A model generated the notes under the pieces. That model had not been told where the DNA came from, did no database searches, and was given only the letters and a program-made list of their open reading frames with translations. From Utricularia gibba (Eukaryota; Streptophyta; Magnoliopsida; Lamiales; Lentibulariaceae): a stretch of 64,000 bases of DNA. Shown in pieces: positions 32,338 through 43,241 of this stretch. Within the stretch, counting starts at the first letter, position 1. Each line of letters begins with the position of its first letter. The DNA is taken from NCBI GenBank assembly GCA_002189035.1, contig NEEC01000008.1:2108001-2172000 (forward strand), read 5' to 3'. The translations under genes and the position numbers were made by a program.

Positions 32338-34946
32338 CTAGCGGGGAATGTCAGAGGGGAAATCGTGTGGATGTGCGTTGATAGTTTCCCTGAGAGACTT
32401 CTCTTGTTGTTGGAGATTCAGTGGGAGTTCATGGTACACGTCTGTGAACAGCTCTCTAAGATTAGGCTTCTCGGCTCTCTCGGCTCCCTGGATCGCCTTC
32501 AGTACCTAAACAAACACAATATTACTCAGATGTTTCGGTGATCTGCTGTTCTAACCTCACAAACCAACACTAGACGACTGTGCAGCAAGCAAACCTGCTC
32601 CCTAACACTTGCACGAATCTCCAGCTCGGCTGCATCCGTCCACCAACCATTGTTCTCAATCCACTTCCTGAATCTAGATAATGGGCTTCTTGTGTTCCCC
32701 AGTGCTCGATTTCATCGACAGGACGATACTTGGTTGAATCATCCGACGTCGAATGGTGGCCTACTCGATATGTCAAAGCCTGAAACAAGAACATGAGTCA
32801 GTCCTTGAGAGATATGCCTCGTTTCTCATCATTTGAGGTTTCACCTCTAGGAGAACTGGCTTCTGTTCTTTTATGATCATTTCACGCGCTGCACGAACAG
32901 CGCTATAAACAGCAAGAACGTCGTTGCCGTCTACCCGAATACTGCGCATTCCATACGCTTGTCCCTTTACGACAACTCCGTCGCCTGAAAACAGACAAGG
33001 GATGTGAGTTTCCACGGTGTATCCATTTTCTTTCTAGTGGAACAGTGTCAGAGAAGGGGAAATGCACTTCGAAACTGTTGTGTCACTGGAGTACTTATAG
33101 CCCACCCATTGTTGCGGCATATGAACAATACAGGAGCCTCCATGACTGCTGCGAAATTCATCCCAGCATGGAAGTCCCCCTGCTCGTTCCAAACACACAA
33201 GAACGTGTATGCATCAAGATATGATTTCATACTTCTTTAAGCGGACAAAAAACAAAGTAGCCGTACCTCACTCGTCGCCCCATCTCCAGAAAAAGCAACT
33301 GCACAGGCCTTCTGATTGTCCATTTTAAGGGAATATGCAACTCCCACTGCTTGAGGGAGCTGAGTACTGTCACACAAGTATGTTTCAGTTTTTTTTTGTT
33401 TCTAGAAAAGAATGATTTTTGCAATCCAGATTCGTTCGAGAAGCTGATAAACTCACCCTATTGGTGATGAAACCGTGAGGAAATTCAGTTTCTTAGAACC
33501 ATAATGTATTGGCATTTGCCTCCCCTTGCCATAATCTTCTTTGGTTCCAAATAACTGGTTGGCAAATTCTTCAAGGGTGAAGCCACGCCATAAGAGAATC
33601 CCTTGCTCTCGATACTGTAAAAAAGTTGTGAACAGAAAAATGGAGACGATTTATAAAGCTCAATTGATGATAAAACTCCTTGCCTGAGGCAAAACAACAT
33701 CATTTGGCGAGAGAGCAGCAGCTGTTGCAATGTTGATGGCCTCTTCTCCCATTGATGTCAAGTAGAATGATATCCTTCCTTGGCGTTGTGCCTCGTAGAA
33801 AATTGTGTCCATTATTTGAAGTGTCACCATGCATTCATAAATCTTTACAGCCGTCTCCTTGTCCATCTGAAAATCCTGCGATATTCTCTTATTCCATCAG
33901 TTTAGCGGCAAGAAGAAGAAGAGGCCATTTTAGTGAAGATTGTAGCAAGAGAATATAAGAAAACAGAAAACCTTCTCAAATAAGTTGCCTTCTATCAGGT
34001 ATCCATGGTCATCCAAAACGCGATAACAAGGCACTCTCTTTTCAGGAGACTCAGAAAGAAACTTCATTCGTGGAGTGAAGGCTATCTTTCCTCCTGGAAA
34101 ATCCACCTCCTGCTCACAAATAGGATGCTAAGCAAAAAAACAAAACAAAACCAAATGCATGCATATCCTAAAGTTTGGGAAGCACAATCCCATCACCCAA
34201 ACCAGGAATCTAATCACCTGACAATGATTATTGTAATCAGGAGCAGTTTCCGGGCTGAGAGCAAGAGAAGGATTCCTCAATGCGCTGGTGGATTCAAACC
34301 GTGAAGGGAAAGGGGTGGAAAATGAACTGCGCAGAGATCCATTGCTATTACTTCCCAGGAATGGGAAGCGAATATGAAGGATCAGATCATGATAAAGCCC
34401 ACATTTGGATTGCCAGTGTTTCAGAGAATTTCGGAGCAGACTCATATCAAGATTCTGGAACTCTGCATGAAAAGGGTAGGCGGCGGATTTGAGAGACAAG
34501 ATGCGGAAGAGGAGAAGGTAGTTAGCTGGCTCTGAGATCATTCGGATATATGTCAAAGGTGGCAAAATGACGTGGCACACCCCCAGCTAAGATTGACTAC
34601 TCAGGATAAGGATCGCCATGTTTGAATTAACATTTTTTCTGAATATTTCCTAACATATACAGGATTCATAAAGGGGAAATGAAATTCGTCACATGCAACG
34701 CAAGTACTAAAAAAAGCAGAAGCAAAAGCTTACCCGGCTTCTTTCATCATCATCATCATCGCAAACTTCCTGCACGCTGGCTCGGGCGGACTCGAATCGG
34801 CGGAAAACGGCAAGAGGAGCTCCACTCAACACACTTGAATCACCATACACGGTATTTGGGCAAAGGAAGTGAGAATTTGCAGTAGCTCTCTGCGCGATCC
34901 TTAGGAAATGTACAAGTTTTCTTGTGCTGGAGAGACCCACACTCAT
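32338..34946 (-). CDS. Branched-chain 2-oxo acid dehydrogenase E1 alpha subunit, mitochondrial; two alternative first exons, one frame break
   Basis: Shared exons on the minus strand: 34109-33972, 33875-33684, 33614-33457, 33366-33267, 33179-33068, 32984-32845, 32779-32595 and 32505-32338. Two first exons fit, 34946-34734 or 34445-34218. Each has a mitochondrial presequence with an RFES motif, and each ends in phase 0. The product (about 468 or 473 aa) has the thiamine-diphosphate fold ([29 protein letters not shown]) and the phosphorylation loop [13 protein letters not shown]. It decarboxylates the 2-oxo acids from Leu, Ile and Val together with E1 beta, E2 and E3. The second shared exon ends in a GC donor (CAG|GCAAGG). 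One base is missing at 32697-32700 (four G on the coding strand; five restore [12 protein letters not shown]). Confidence 0.92.
34218..34445 (-). CDS. Alternative first exon B of the BCKDH E1 alpha gene
   Basis: A 76-codon open exon from ATG 34445 to donor CAG|GTGATT. It begins [14 protein letters not shown] and continues with a Ser/Arg-rich, acid-poor stretch ending in [12 protein letters not shown], a typical mitochondrial targeting peptide. It ends in phase 0, as does exon A (34946-34734; [16 protein letters not shown]...[10 protein letters not shown]), so either can be spliced to EVDFPGGK at 34109. Exon A cannot be spliced in frame into exon B, so they exclude each other. Promoter choice would decide which is used. 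Confidence 0.65.
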
Positions 34947-35522
34947 TGTGCTGGCAACGATGACTCCTAGTTTACTAGAAACTCCTGTCTCTATGCAAAA
35001 AAGTAAAAACTTACCATCAACTCCGCTGTTCTTCCAACCCAGAAACAAAAGATCATATTTTCCCTATGTATTAAACAATCAAGTGAGAAAACAGGTCAGC
35101 ATGGAAAGGAAGTATACTGGTAGTAGTGACTGTCTGCCGCTGATGGGGCTGCACAATTGGAGAAGACACTGATAGAGTGAAGGAGAACCTGAAAGCAATG
35201 AAAGTACAGAGTGCAGAATTGCAATAACTATAGAATAAAGTATTAGCCGAACAGTACAGTGTCATGTGGACACAAATGCAAGTCCAGATGAACCACATGA
35301 TATTGTGATTTTTTGAATTGAATAAAATATATTCATCGGCAGTGCAAAGGTTCAGCAGGACTCTCTCCCAACTACAAGATTAGGTAATTCTTGTCAGTTT
35401 CTGGACCACGTGCAAGAATCTTGGGATTCAGATTCCTAACCGCATCTCTGCCCAAGTCTGTAGAGTTTGTACAGTTTGAATCATGTCTACTCCTCATACA
35501 AACTTCCATGCTGCAACAAATT
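34947..35522. other. BCKDH E1 alpha upstream region and PPR 3' flank
   Basis: No separate gene seen. It probably holds the promoter and 5' UTR for first exon A and the 3' UTR of the PPR gene on the same strand (the PPR stop is at 35523). Confidence 0.4.
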
Positions 35523-37579
35523 CTAACGCCAGCTTTTTCCAGGACTTTTATGGATTTTCAAATGTCTCATAATCTGTCTCACTGACGATGACTCCAACCA
35601 GTCGCCAGTAGATGCCAATGCGGCAGCTAACTGCACAAAAGCACCGGAGTTTTGAGGATCAAGCTCAATGATTTTGTTGACAACGAATATGGCAAGAGGC
35701 TTGTCTCCATGCTCCATGCAGCCTCGAAGTACTGCTGACCACATGTTTGCATCGGCTGGGAAAGGGATTTTGCTGATAAGATCAACTGCTTCTTGAAGCT
35801 GACCTGCTCTGGTGAGAAGATCAATCACACAAGAGTAATGTTCTACAGAAGGATTGAGATTATTGTGATGTTTCATAATCGAAAACCAGTGTCTCCCTTC
35901 TTCAACCAACCCACAGTGACTGCAGGCAGAAAGAACTGCTGTGAAAGTTATTTCAGTTGGAGTGACTGCCTTGAGCCTCATCAAATGGAAAAGAGCCAGT
36001 GCTTCCTCCCCATGTCCATTGATGGCGTAGCCCATCAGCATCGAATTCCATGATGCTGCATCTGCATCTATAAGTTGATTGAAGAGCTTTCGACCATGAT
36101 CAACTAAGCCACATTTGCAGTACAAGTCCATGAGTGATGTAGCAAGAACCTGATGATTATCCATGCCGATGACAGTTGCTCTCGCAAAAATCTGCTCGCC
36201 AAAATCAAGCAACGATATGCTGGAACATGCGCTAATGGCACTCGTTAGGCTGAACTCATCCATCCATATGTTGTTTTCGTTCATTGTGCAGAACAGATGC
36301 AACGCTTCCACGGGTATCCGTTCTGACTTAAACCGCATATCATTGAATTCCAAGAGATCAAACTTTTTGGCTGTGTATCACTGAAAATACGTTTTGCTTC
36401 ATTAATTCTACCGCAGTTAAGAAAAATGGTGATCATAGAGTTCAGTAGGATAGTATCGTAAGTATCAAGCTCACCAAACAATACGCAGGCATCTGAATGG
36501 CTGCCACACTTGTAATATGCATCAATAAAAGCACTGGCAACGACAAGGTCTGAGATGATACCGAGCTTCAGAGCTTGCGGATGGAGTCCAATACAAATAG
36601 CACGATTACAGAGCCAACAGCAAGCACTCAGAACAGTAGAAAACGTTGAACAGTCTCCTTTTACCCCTTCTTTGTGCATCCTATTATACATTCCTAGAGC
36701 CTCCACAGGTTCATTATTGGTAATGTAAGCAGAAATCATAGTATTCCATAGTACAACACAAGGATTATGCTTACGTTCAAACAATTGTCTGGCCTCATCC
36801 ATCCTGGATTCATTTGCAAGACTAGAAATCAGTGATGACAGAGAGTAATCATCGGGCATCTCCATGTTGATGAGAAGACGTTTTGCAACGTCCAAGTCAC
36901 CACATTTCCCATACATATCCAGAAGCGAGCTTGCTAAAACAGAGTCATATTCCACATTATCAAGTACAATTTGAGCATGAACCTGCTTCCCTAATTCAAC
37001 TCTTCTCATGGCTGAACAAAGCCCAACAGCCGTTGCCAAAATGAAAGGATCCCAGTCCATTAAACCCTTGCCTTGGCAACTCTTCCACTTCAAGAAATCC
37101 TTGAACAATAGCAAGGCCTCCCTTAAACTCCCATTCTTCGCATGCCCGTGAATCATCACATTCCACGCAATTTCTTTCTTCCATGGCATTTCATTGAACA
37201 ACTTCCGCGCTTCATTCCAAGCGCCTAAACTCATCAAACCCGAGACAACCGCATTCCAAGAAAACTCATCTTTTTCTGGGATGGTATAGAAAAAGTCCAA
37301 CAAATTACCCTTATTTCCTGTCTTAGCATAGCCTTCTAAAAGCGTATTCCAAGAAAAACAGCTTCTCTGAGGCATTTCATCGAACAGAAGCTGGGCATCC
37401 ACGAGTTTACCACACCTGACATACATTTGTAGCAAGCGGTTGGCTATGGAGATAATAGAAAACAAGGCGCCCCTTTTGAGGAAAAAAACATGGAGTTGTT
37501 TTCCTGAAAAAACTGAACTAGGGGTGCCAAAGAAATTCAGCAAACGGGCATAGGACTGCAGTTCCCTAAAATTCATCAA
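35523..37579 (-). CDS. PLS-class pentatricopeptide repeat protein (E-type), one frame break
   Basis: An intronless gene starting at ATG 37579. About 18 PPR units are visible (NRLLQMYVRCGKLVDAQLLFDEMP, SWNTLLEGYAKTGN, SSLLDMYGKCGDLDVAKRL, SWNSMICGLSQNGYP and others). An E-type C-terminus follows, ending SPGKSWR without a DYW domain. Such proteins bind organelle RNAs, usually for C-to-U editing, and recruit a deaminase in trans. The frame is lost at 36312-36314. One more G there (C on the coding strand) gives NGYPVEALHLFCTM and a 685-aa product. From memory the closest match by position is Arabidopsis At1g77010, a predicted mitochondrial PPR protein. The targeting peptide is not obvious. Confidence 0.9.
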
Positions 37580-37656
37580 AAGTTCAACAACTGTTCTCCC
37601 GCAAAATGACCGTTACCGTTGCCCATGAGATGCACAACAAAGGCTCCACGTACAAT

Positions 37657-37977
37657 CGCCCTTAACAGCCTAAAAACAGCGTCCTAAAATGATACAGATG
37701 GTAGCCGAGCAGGGGCTGGCCCGGCATGGCCCCGTGACCCGTTGTCCGGCCTGTTAGCCCACACCAGTAAAACTTCGCCTTTTCATAGTCCACCTCATTG
37801 AGTCTGCATCTTCCTCGCCCTTAAACAGCCTAAAAACGACGTCCTAAAATGATATAGATGGTAGCCGGGCAGAGACAGACCCCGCCCCTACTCCCGGCAT
37901 GGCCCCGTGACCCGTAGTCCACCCTCTTAGCCCACACTAGTAAAACTTCACCTTTTCATAGTCCACCTCATTGACTC
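37657..37977. repeat. Direct tandem duplication, two units of about 160 bp
   Basis: Unit 1 (about 37657-37798) and unit 2 (about 37816-37977) share CGCCCTTAA(A)CAGCCTAAAAAC, CGTCCTAAAATGATA, GATGGTAGCC, GGCATGGCCCCGTGACCCG, TTAGCCCACAC and TTCATAGTCCACCTCATTGA. Unit 2 has a short insertion (CAGACCCCGCCCCTACT). It lies just upstream of the PPR gene, within its likely promoter or 5' UTR. Confidence 0.85.
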
Positions 37978-38283
37978 TTTTGCATCAGCACATGAAGCCC
38001 TGAAAACGAGGGGCGCTAGCTTTACAGCATTCACATAGCATGGTTTTTACTAGGGACGAAGCTCAGGTTTGGTTAAATTGGATCCTGATTTGTTCTTAAA
38101 AAGACATTTGATTCAAAACCTTCCTTTGTTCGGATCGTCCCCTCTCAAAGAATCCTCCCGGCTCCGCCATTGGTTTCAGCTGCCATCCATTCACATGGAA
38201 AATGGACACTCGTATCTCATTTGAAAGTTGCAGTTGCAGTCCCATCTGACCACTTGCACCACCAGTCCAATGCCAAGAAGCTA

Positions 38284-38343
38284 ATGTTCCTACTTTCAAA
38301 CTTCTTTGCGGTGGGAATTTCAAGGTTTTGAAAGTAGGAACAT
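38284..38343. repeat. Perfect 17-bp inverted repeat (hairpin)
   Basis: ATGTTCCTACTTTCAAA at 38284-38300 is the exact reverse complement of TTTGAAAGTAGGAACAT at 38327-38343, with a 26-nt loop. It lies between the divergent PPR gene and the unnamed gene at 38847. Flanking bases are AT-rich only after 38500. No stretch of known miRNA sequence was recognised. Confidence 0.75.
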
Positions 38344-38846
38344 CATTTTAATGGGAAGATGAAATCTGGTGTTAATAGGCAACTGACTCTTTCTCTTCTA
38401 CGCTCTTCCTGTCAAAGCAAATGTTGAATTGTCGTACCGGGTAATTAAGTGCACGTCTGGTTGTCTTCCGTACCAAAGTAGTCTTCATAAAATATTTTTA
38501 AATTTAAGTAAAAATTATCATAATAAAATTATTTATGGATTAATTTTTCAAAAATAAAACTTATGTTATTTTTATAATAAAAAATAATTATATTTGGTAA
38601 TAAAAATATTTTTATAATATTTTTTTAAAGATATGCAACGCATTTATATGTTTGTAATTGAAAATCTAGTTCATGTTTTCGCGGTTAACGTTTTGGTGAT
38701 CATAAATGGCATTGACAAGTGAGTGTGATGTTCAATTCAAAACCCTAGGCATGCACTTTCAAGGTAAATTTCCTGAGTCGTGGATTTCTTTTATGGGTCT
38801 TATAAAGGGGGCGCCATTGCCAGCATGCTTGCATGAATGAGGAAGA

Positions 38847-39693
38847 ATGTCCTGCCCTGCACCCAGGCACGCCCGGAGGGGCGACGGGAAGGTTCAGTCC
38901 ACCTATCACCATGCGTCTCTCTGCCAAGGAACTTATAGTAGTCGGAGTTACCGGCCGCTAGTCTCGAATCGGGCGCCTCGGTGTCGTAGACAAAGGCGGG
39001 CCCTGTCGCCGGAGTCTCGAGCTCGGGCTATTCTGAGGGGCCGGCGGGAGGTCCTGGAGATGGTGAAGAGACTTCCTAAGCAGCCGTTCACGCCATCGAG
39101 TAAGGATGTGGCGAAACTGGAAGGTCTCCGTCTGTCTGATGCACATGAAGCATCGGAAAAGGAGATGAGTGCCACTCCAGACGCCAACATCAAGATCTCC
39201 GGTGGGCATTCTTCCCCACCACCACCAGGTACGTCAGAGACAATTGATTTAGTTAAGTTTCTGGAGCGTAATATAACAGATAAATCCAATTTACATAGTC
39301 TGTGATCATTTCAAAAGGGCTATGGCGCTGAACAAGAATGACCAATCAGAGCTCTCATTCAGTTACATGGCGGAACCAGAGCGTCCCAGATCCAGATCCC
39401 AATCATTCCAAGTGGGAGACCCACGACTTCCAGAGGAGTTGAAGTCTTCCAGCAAGAGATCCGTCGCGAGAAGCAGGAGCTCAGACATCGGGGTTCCCCA
39501 AGGCTATGCTTTAGGCCAAGAGAGTGATTGGTGGTGGAATTGGAATGAGCTCCGCTGTGGCAGCATTTGCGCCCCAAATGCCGCACACCCAGACGCTCCG
39601 TGCCGCCATGGCATCACTTCCTCCATTGAAAGCAGGAAAGGCCATGAAGTAGGCGTACGAACTGGCTGCTGGTTCATGAACAAACCCAAGTAG
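38847..39693 (+). CDS. Unnamed plant protein, two exons
   Basis: Exon 1 is 38847-39228 (donor CAG|GTACGT). Exon 2 is 39350-39693 (acceptor CCAATCAG). The join in phase 1 gives about 241 aa. A TTATAAAGG box at about 38799 fits as TATA box. Features are a basic block (SSRSYRPLVSN...RRQRRALSPESRARAILRGRREVLEMVKRLP), a Ser/Arg-rich centre (SSKRSVARSRSSDIG) and a Trp-rich C-terminal part (ESDWWWNWNE). I do not recognise a domain. By position next to TOL and BCKDH E1 alpha it could be the counterpart of Arabidopsis At1g21390 (EMB2170), but that rests only on remembered gene order. The start could also lie at a later ATG. Confidence 0.5.
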
Positions 39694-40945
39694 CGAGCTA
39701 TGGCGCATTTAGAAACGCGCTTTTCTCGGTTCTGAATTGATGACTCATGATAATGCCATTACTTGGTTTTACAAAAATGACCCTTGCGTTATTATTGGTT
39801 TAGAAAAAAATAATACTTATTTTTATAAAAAATAATATGAATCACGGTTAATTTGGCCCAATAATCATTCAATTATTGCAAATGGTGCATGAAGACACAC
39901 TTTGCTCTAGAAACTTTCCATGGGTTCGAACGCTTCCAAGACACAATATAAAATCGCATCAGAAATCCAAAATTTTACGTCATTCTATCATATTTTCATG
40001 TTTTAAAAATCAAAAATCATCTTCACATCAAAATTGGAGTTCCAAATCATATCGTCTCGAATAAATCAGATTTTTAATTTGTTTTCTCATCACAAATTAA
40101 GGATTATGAATGAGTATAATACTTGTGAAATGATGATCATTAAATCGTGAATAATTTTAAATTTGATTGAGTTTAGATTCTATAAAATTTAATTTTAATT
40201 TATATCAAAATTTCACCTTTTTTTTTATTTAAATAGTGTATGAAACTAAGTTTCCCCGCACCGCCTTTTGGACTACGTAGACTTGACTGAAGTCCGTGTG
40301 GAAGCCGAGTGGACAACGCGCTGTCTGCGGGCATTGGTCGCCGCCGGGGCAGTTAAATCTTCCATCAGATGAGAGAATGTCGAGCAGATGGATATCTGGA
40401 TTGTCGCGGAGCTCTGTGGAATTCCATTTTGTTGTCTCAATACACAAGGAACTTAGCCTCTTCTTGTTGGTGTGTAGTTGAGGCACTCCCTAGATGACGA
40501 TCTTCGTACGGTCTCGTGATTCTGAATCTACTGATTATCTAGAGGGTTCTTCTTCTTCAGATCTTTTTGTTGGTTTGTATGTCTTCTTCTTCACCTTTTT
40601 TGTAGTCTCCTGGTGGTTGCGGAAACGCGTTCTTCTTCACCTTTTTTGACTCTGGATTTTCACTTCGGGGGTGACTGGTTTCATTTTTCTTTAAATTGCA
40701 GAGCTGGGTTTGAGATGTAGACACCGTTTTTCTGAATCAGGATTGTCCTTTTGAGACGTATATATATTTGTGTTGCTGAAGGGATTCAGTTTTATTCATC
40801 TGGTTGTTTTGTAGTGGTTTTGTTTTCTGTGATTTGGTAGTTTTTCTCTGGATAATATATGCGTAACTGGACTTAATGTGGCCTCATTTGGTTCCGTAGG
40901 TACTAAGTAGACCAACTCGATAGTTGAACCTACAAGAGAAGGATA
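39694..40945. other. Spacer
   Basis: 39720-40250 is AT-rich with nothing recognisable. 40250-40490 has mixed composition and weak frames on both strands. 40540-40680 contains a direct repeat TTCTTCTTCACCTTTTTTG about 55 bp apart. The last 200 bp is upstream of the TOL remnant and looks like a leader or intron. Confidence 0.4.
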
Positions 40946-41878
40946 ATGGAAGCTGTAGTGGAAGTTGCTGAGAGGGCTTCAAGTGACATGCTTGATTGGG
41001 CACTTAAATATAGAACTCTGTGATATCATTAACAGGCGTCCTGGGTACTGATACTCATCTTTTTTCTGCTGCCTCATTTTTCGTCAAGTGTGAAATCCGG
41101 ATTTATGCAAGCAAAGGGAGTACTGCAGATACTCTGTGATAATATTTTTCGTCAAGTGTTAATTATTAACCCCTTGCCGAGATGAGGATCTCTTATCCAG
41201 AGGGCTGGCCTTACAATGATAGATTGCAGGAAGTTCTTATGCGTCGTGATAATATAGCCAATCGAAAGCAGATGTCTTCTTCCAGGGAGGAGGAAAACTC
41301 TGCACATCTCTTAAGTAGGAGGCATGGTTCTCCTGGGCCACCTACGGATATGAATCACAAGGATGACCATTGCTTTTCTGAGTTAGCACGAAGGTACTTA
41401 AAATATTTTACAACGTCCGTCTGTTAATTCTCTCTCTTTCTCCCATGCCATGGTTTTGTTAGCACGTTGGTAACATGAACACTTCCGGATCAACTAGGTT
41501 TCCCCACTTCCCCCACCACCATCATCAAGCAAGGGCAAGATATCGCATCTGAGCACTATGGATTATCTCAGTGGTGGTGTGTATGAGGGAAAAGAGTACT
41601 CAAAAAGACAGAGACTGCCTCCTTCCTCTGCTCAACCAAACAGCTTGAGCCCTTTTCATGCATCAGGTACATGGCTTTCTGCATTTACACCGGATGGATT
41701 CATCAATCCAACGGCAAGTATGTTTGCTGGGAAACAAAAACAAGACCACCCTCCAGCGAAGGGATCACCAGAGAAGTTGCCTATTGCAGTTGCACCACAG
41801 GACGTTCCCAGCTGGGATGCACCTGGAGATTCGCTCTTTAAAGACTCGGTCGACTTCTCCAAGGGCAAAGCATCATGA
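40946..41878 (+). pseudogene. TOM1-LIKE (TOL, VHS-GAT) gene with internal deletion
   Basis: The start (ATG 40946, VAERASSDML, then WALNIELCDIINRRPG after a one-base correction) is the first helix of a plant TOL VHS domain. At 41181 the sequence resumes as DEDLLSRGLALNDRLQEVLMRRDNIANRK, the end of the GAT domain (extra C at 41214). A GT at 41394 and AG at 41497 join this to PPLPPPPSSSKGKISHLSTMDYLSGGVYEG and a C-terminal tail ending KGKAS at 41878 (one C short at 41502-41505). About 250 residues, most of VHS and GAT, are absent. Only about 140 bp lies between the two parts. TOL proteins bind ubiquitinated membrane cargo at the start of the ESCRT route. This copy cannot make a working one. Confidence 0.7.
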
Positions 41879-43241
41879 CCCAGACCAGGCACAGGAAGGT
41901 CATGGTAGCCCTGTTTTTTCCTATTGTTCCTTTTTCTGTTCTCCGAGAATAATCAACATATGTATACGAGTTGAATATTCGTTATTCCGGCATTTTTGGA
42001 TTTCAACGCTGAACAATTTCCGATCATGTCGGAAGAAGCTTGAGATCAGAGGGAAAGGAAATTCCTTTTTTATTGCAGCAGTACGAAAGTTCAGACAAAG
42101 CTACTAAAACATAACTACTGCCATACTGTTTACAGTTACAGCGAAGAAAGCGCTTATGGTTCCAATGCGAAAACACATCACTTCATGCTTCAGCTCCATC
42201 TTCGTCAAGCACCTCCTTCTTTGACTTCAAATTTGCTTGTTGACTTTTGGATCGTCTATCCTCGAAGAGTTATTTTAGTCACATGGACAAGGATGACTCA
42301 CAAGCTAGCAAGCATCTTGTGATCGATCCACCAGATTCACAGATGAAGAACGCTACTATTTGTACAGAAAACCATACAAACCAAGAACCGTAGAATGCTA
42401 GGCTTGTGAACAGAGCATACTTGTTGCATCTTTGACTGTGGTGTCAGATGAGTGCTTCAATTGGCAGGCTGTTTCTTTGCCCCCCATACATCATTCCAAA
42501 AATCGTCTTCTTAATCTTGCCTCTTACAGGATTTGGGTTTCCGTGAGGCTTGCGCGTGGAGGGCGGAAGGTTATTGCCGCCGTTGGGTCTGCCAGCAGCG
42601 CCGCCGTTGGTGGATGTACCCGGAGTGCCACTCATCCCCCTTTGTTCTATCCTGTGCTGTAGGAGTATCCCACGGAGCCTCATAATAATGACAGGGGAAG
42701 GATGAAGCCCACGCCCACTGACTTGGGTTCCCATAGCAGTATTGGTATTTTGTAAACCGCCTGGGCACGTTTCCGATAAGGGTGATTAATTTATCTTTGA
42801 AATTTCAGCAGCCTGCCAGCCGATCATTCATCCACGGACAAGGACCTACATCGCCATCTCTGCTGTTGATCATTCTGATAAAAAGCGACATCCTCATCAA
42901 CTGCATGTTTCTCAACTAACTGATCCCGTTTTCGATGTGAACGCCTCGCTCACAAAGTTCCCGATGCTTTTTTAGTGTTTTCAGGGGTAATGTCTATCAC
43001 AGGCAGCATTGTCTGGATGGACGGCTCGGGGTCTCGTACGCAAGCTTATGGAGATCACAGAAGAAGTGGGAGGGAAGAAGGGCCTCATTGAAACCAGATG
43101 ATTTTAGTAGGTGACAAGCTGCATGTACTGAACTTGTTGTCGATCAACCCTATTTCATTTTCAGAACGGAAAAACTCTGCATCGAAGCACTAGAATTTGC
43201 ACCAGTTCAGTCAGTAGTAAGTGAAAATGCTTGCCTTTTTT
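41879..43241. other. Spacer with one weak ORF candidate
   Basis: Holds the 3' flank of the TOL remnant and the 3' UTR of the BTB gene. The only frame worth mention is the minus-strand one at 42635-42444, listed separately. The rest shows nothing on either strand. Confidence 0.4.
42444..42635 (-). CDS. Possible small basic protein, about 63 aa
   Basis: From ATG 42635 the frame reads MSGTPGTSTNGGAAGRPNGG, then NNLPPSTRKPHGNPNPVRGKIKK and IFGMMYGGQ, to a stop at 42444. A Gly/Pro-rich start followed by a basic VRGKIKKTIF segment looks protein-like, and composition differs from the surroundings. The frame stays open upstream to 42734. No family is recognised and no splice partner was found. It may be one exon of a larger gene or chance. 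Confidence 0.3.
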   Translation of the reverse strand: MSGTPGTSTNGGAAGRPNGGNNLPPSTRKPHGNPNPVRGKIKKTIFGMMYGGQRNSLPIEALI

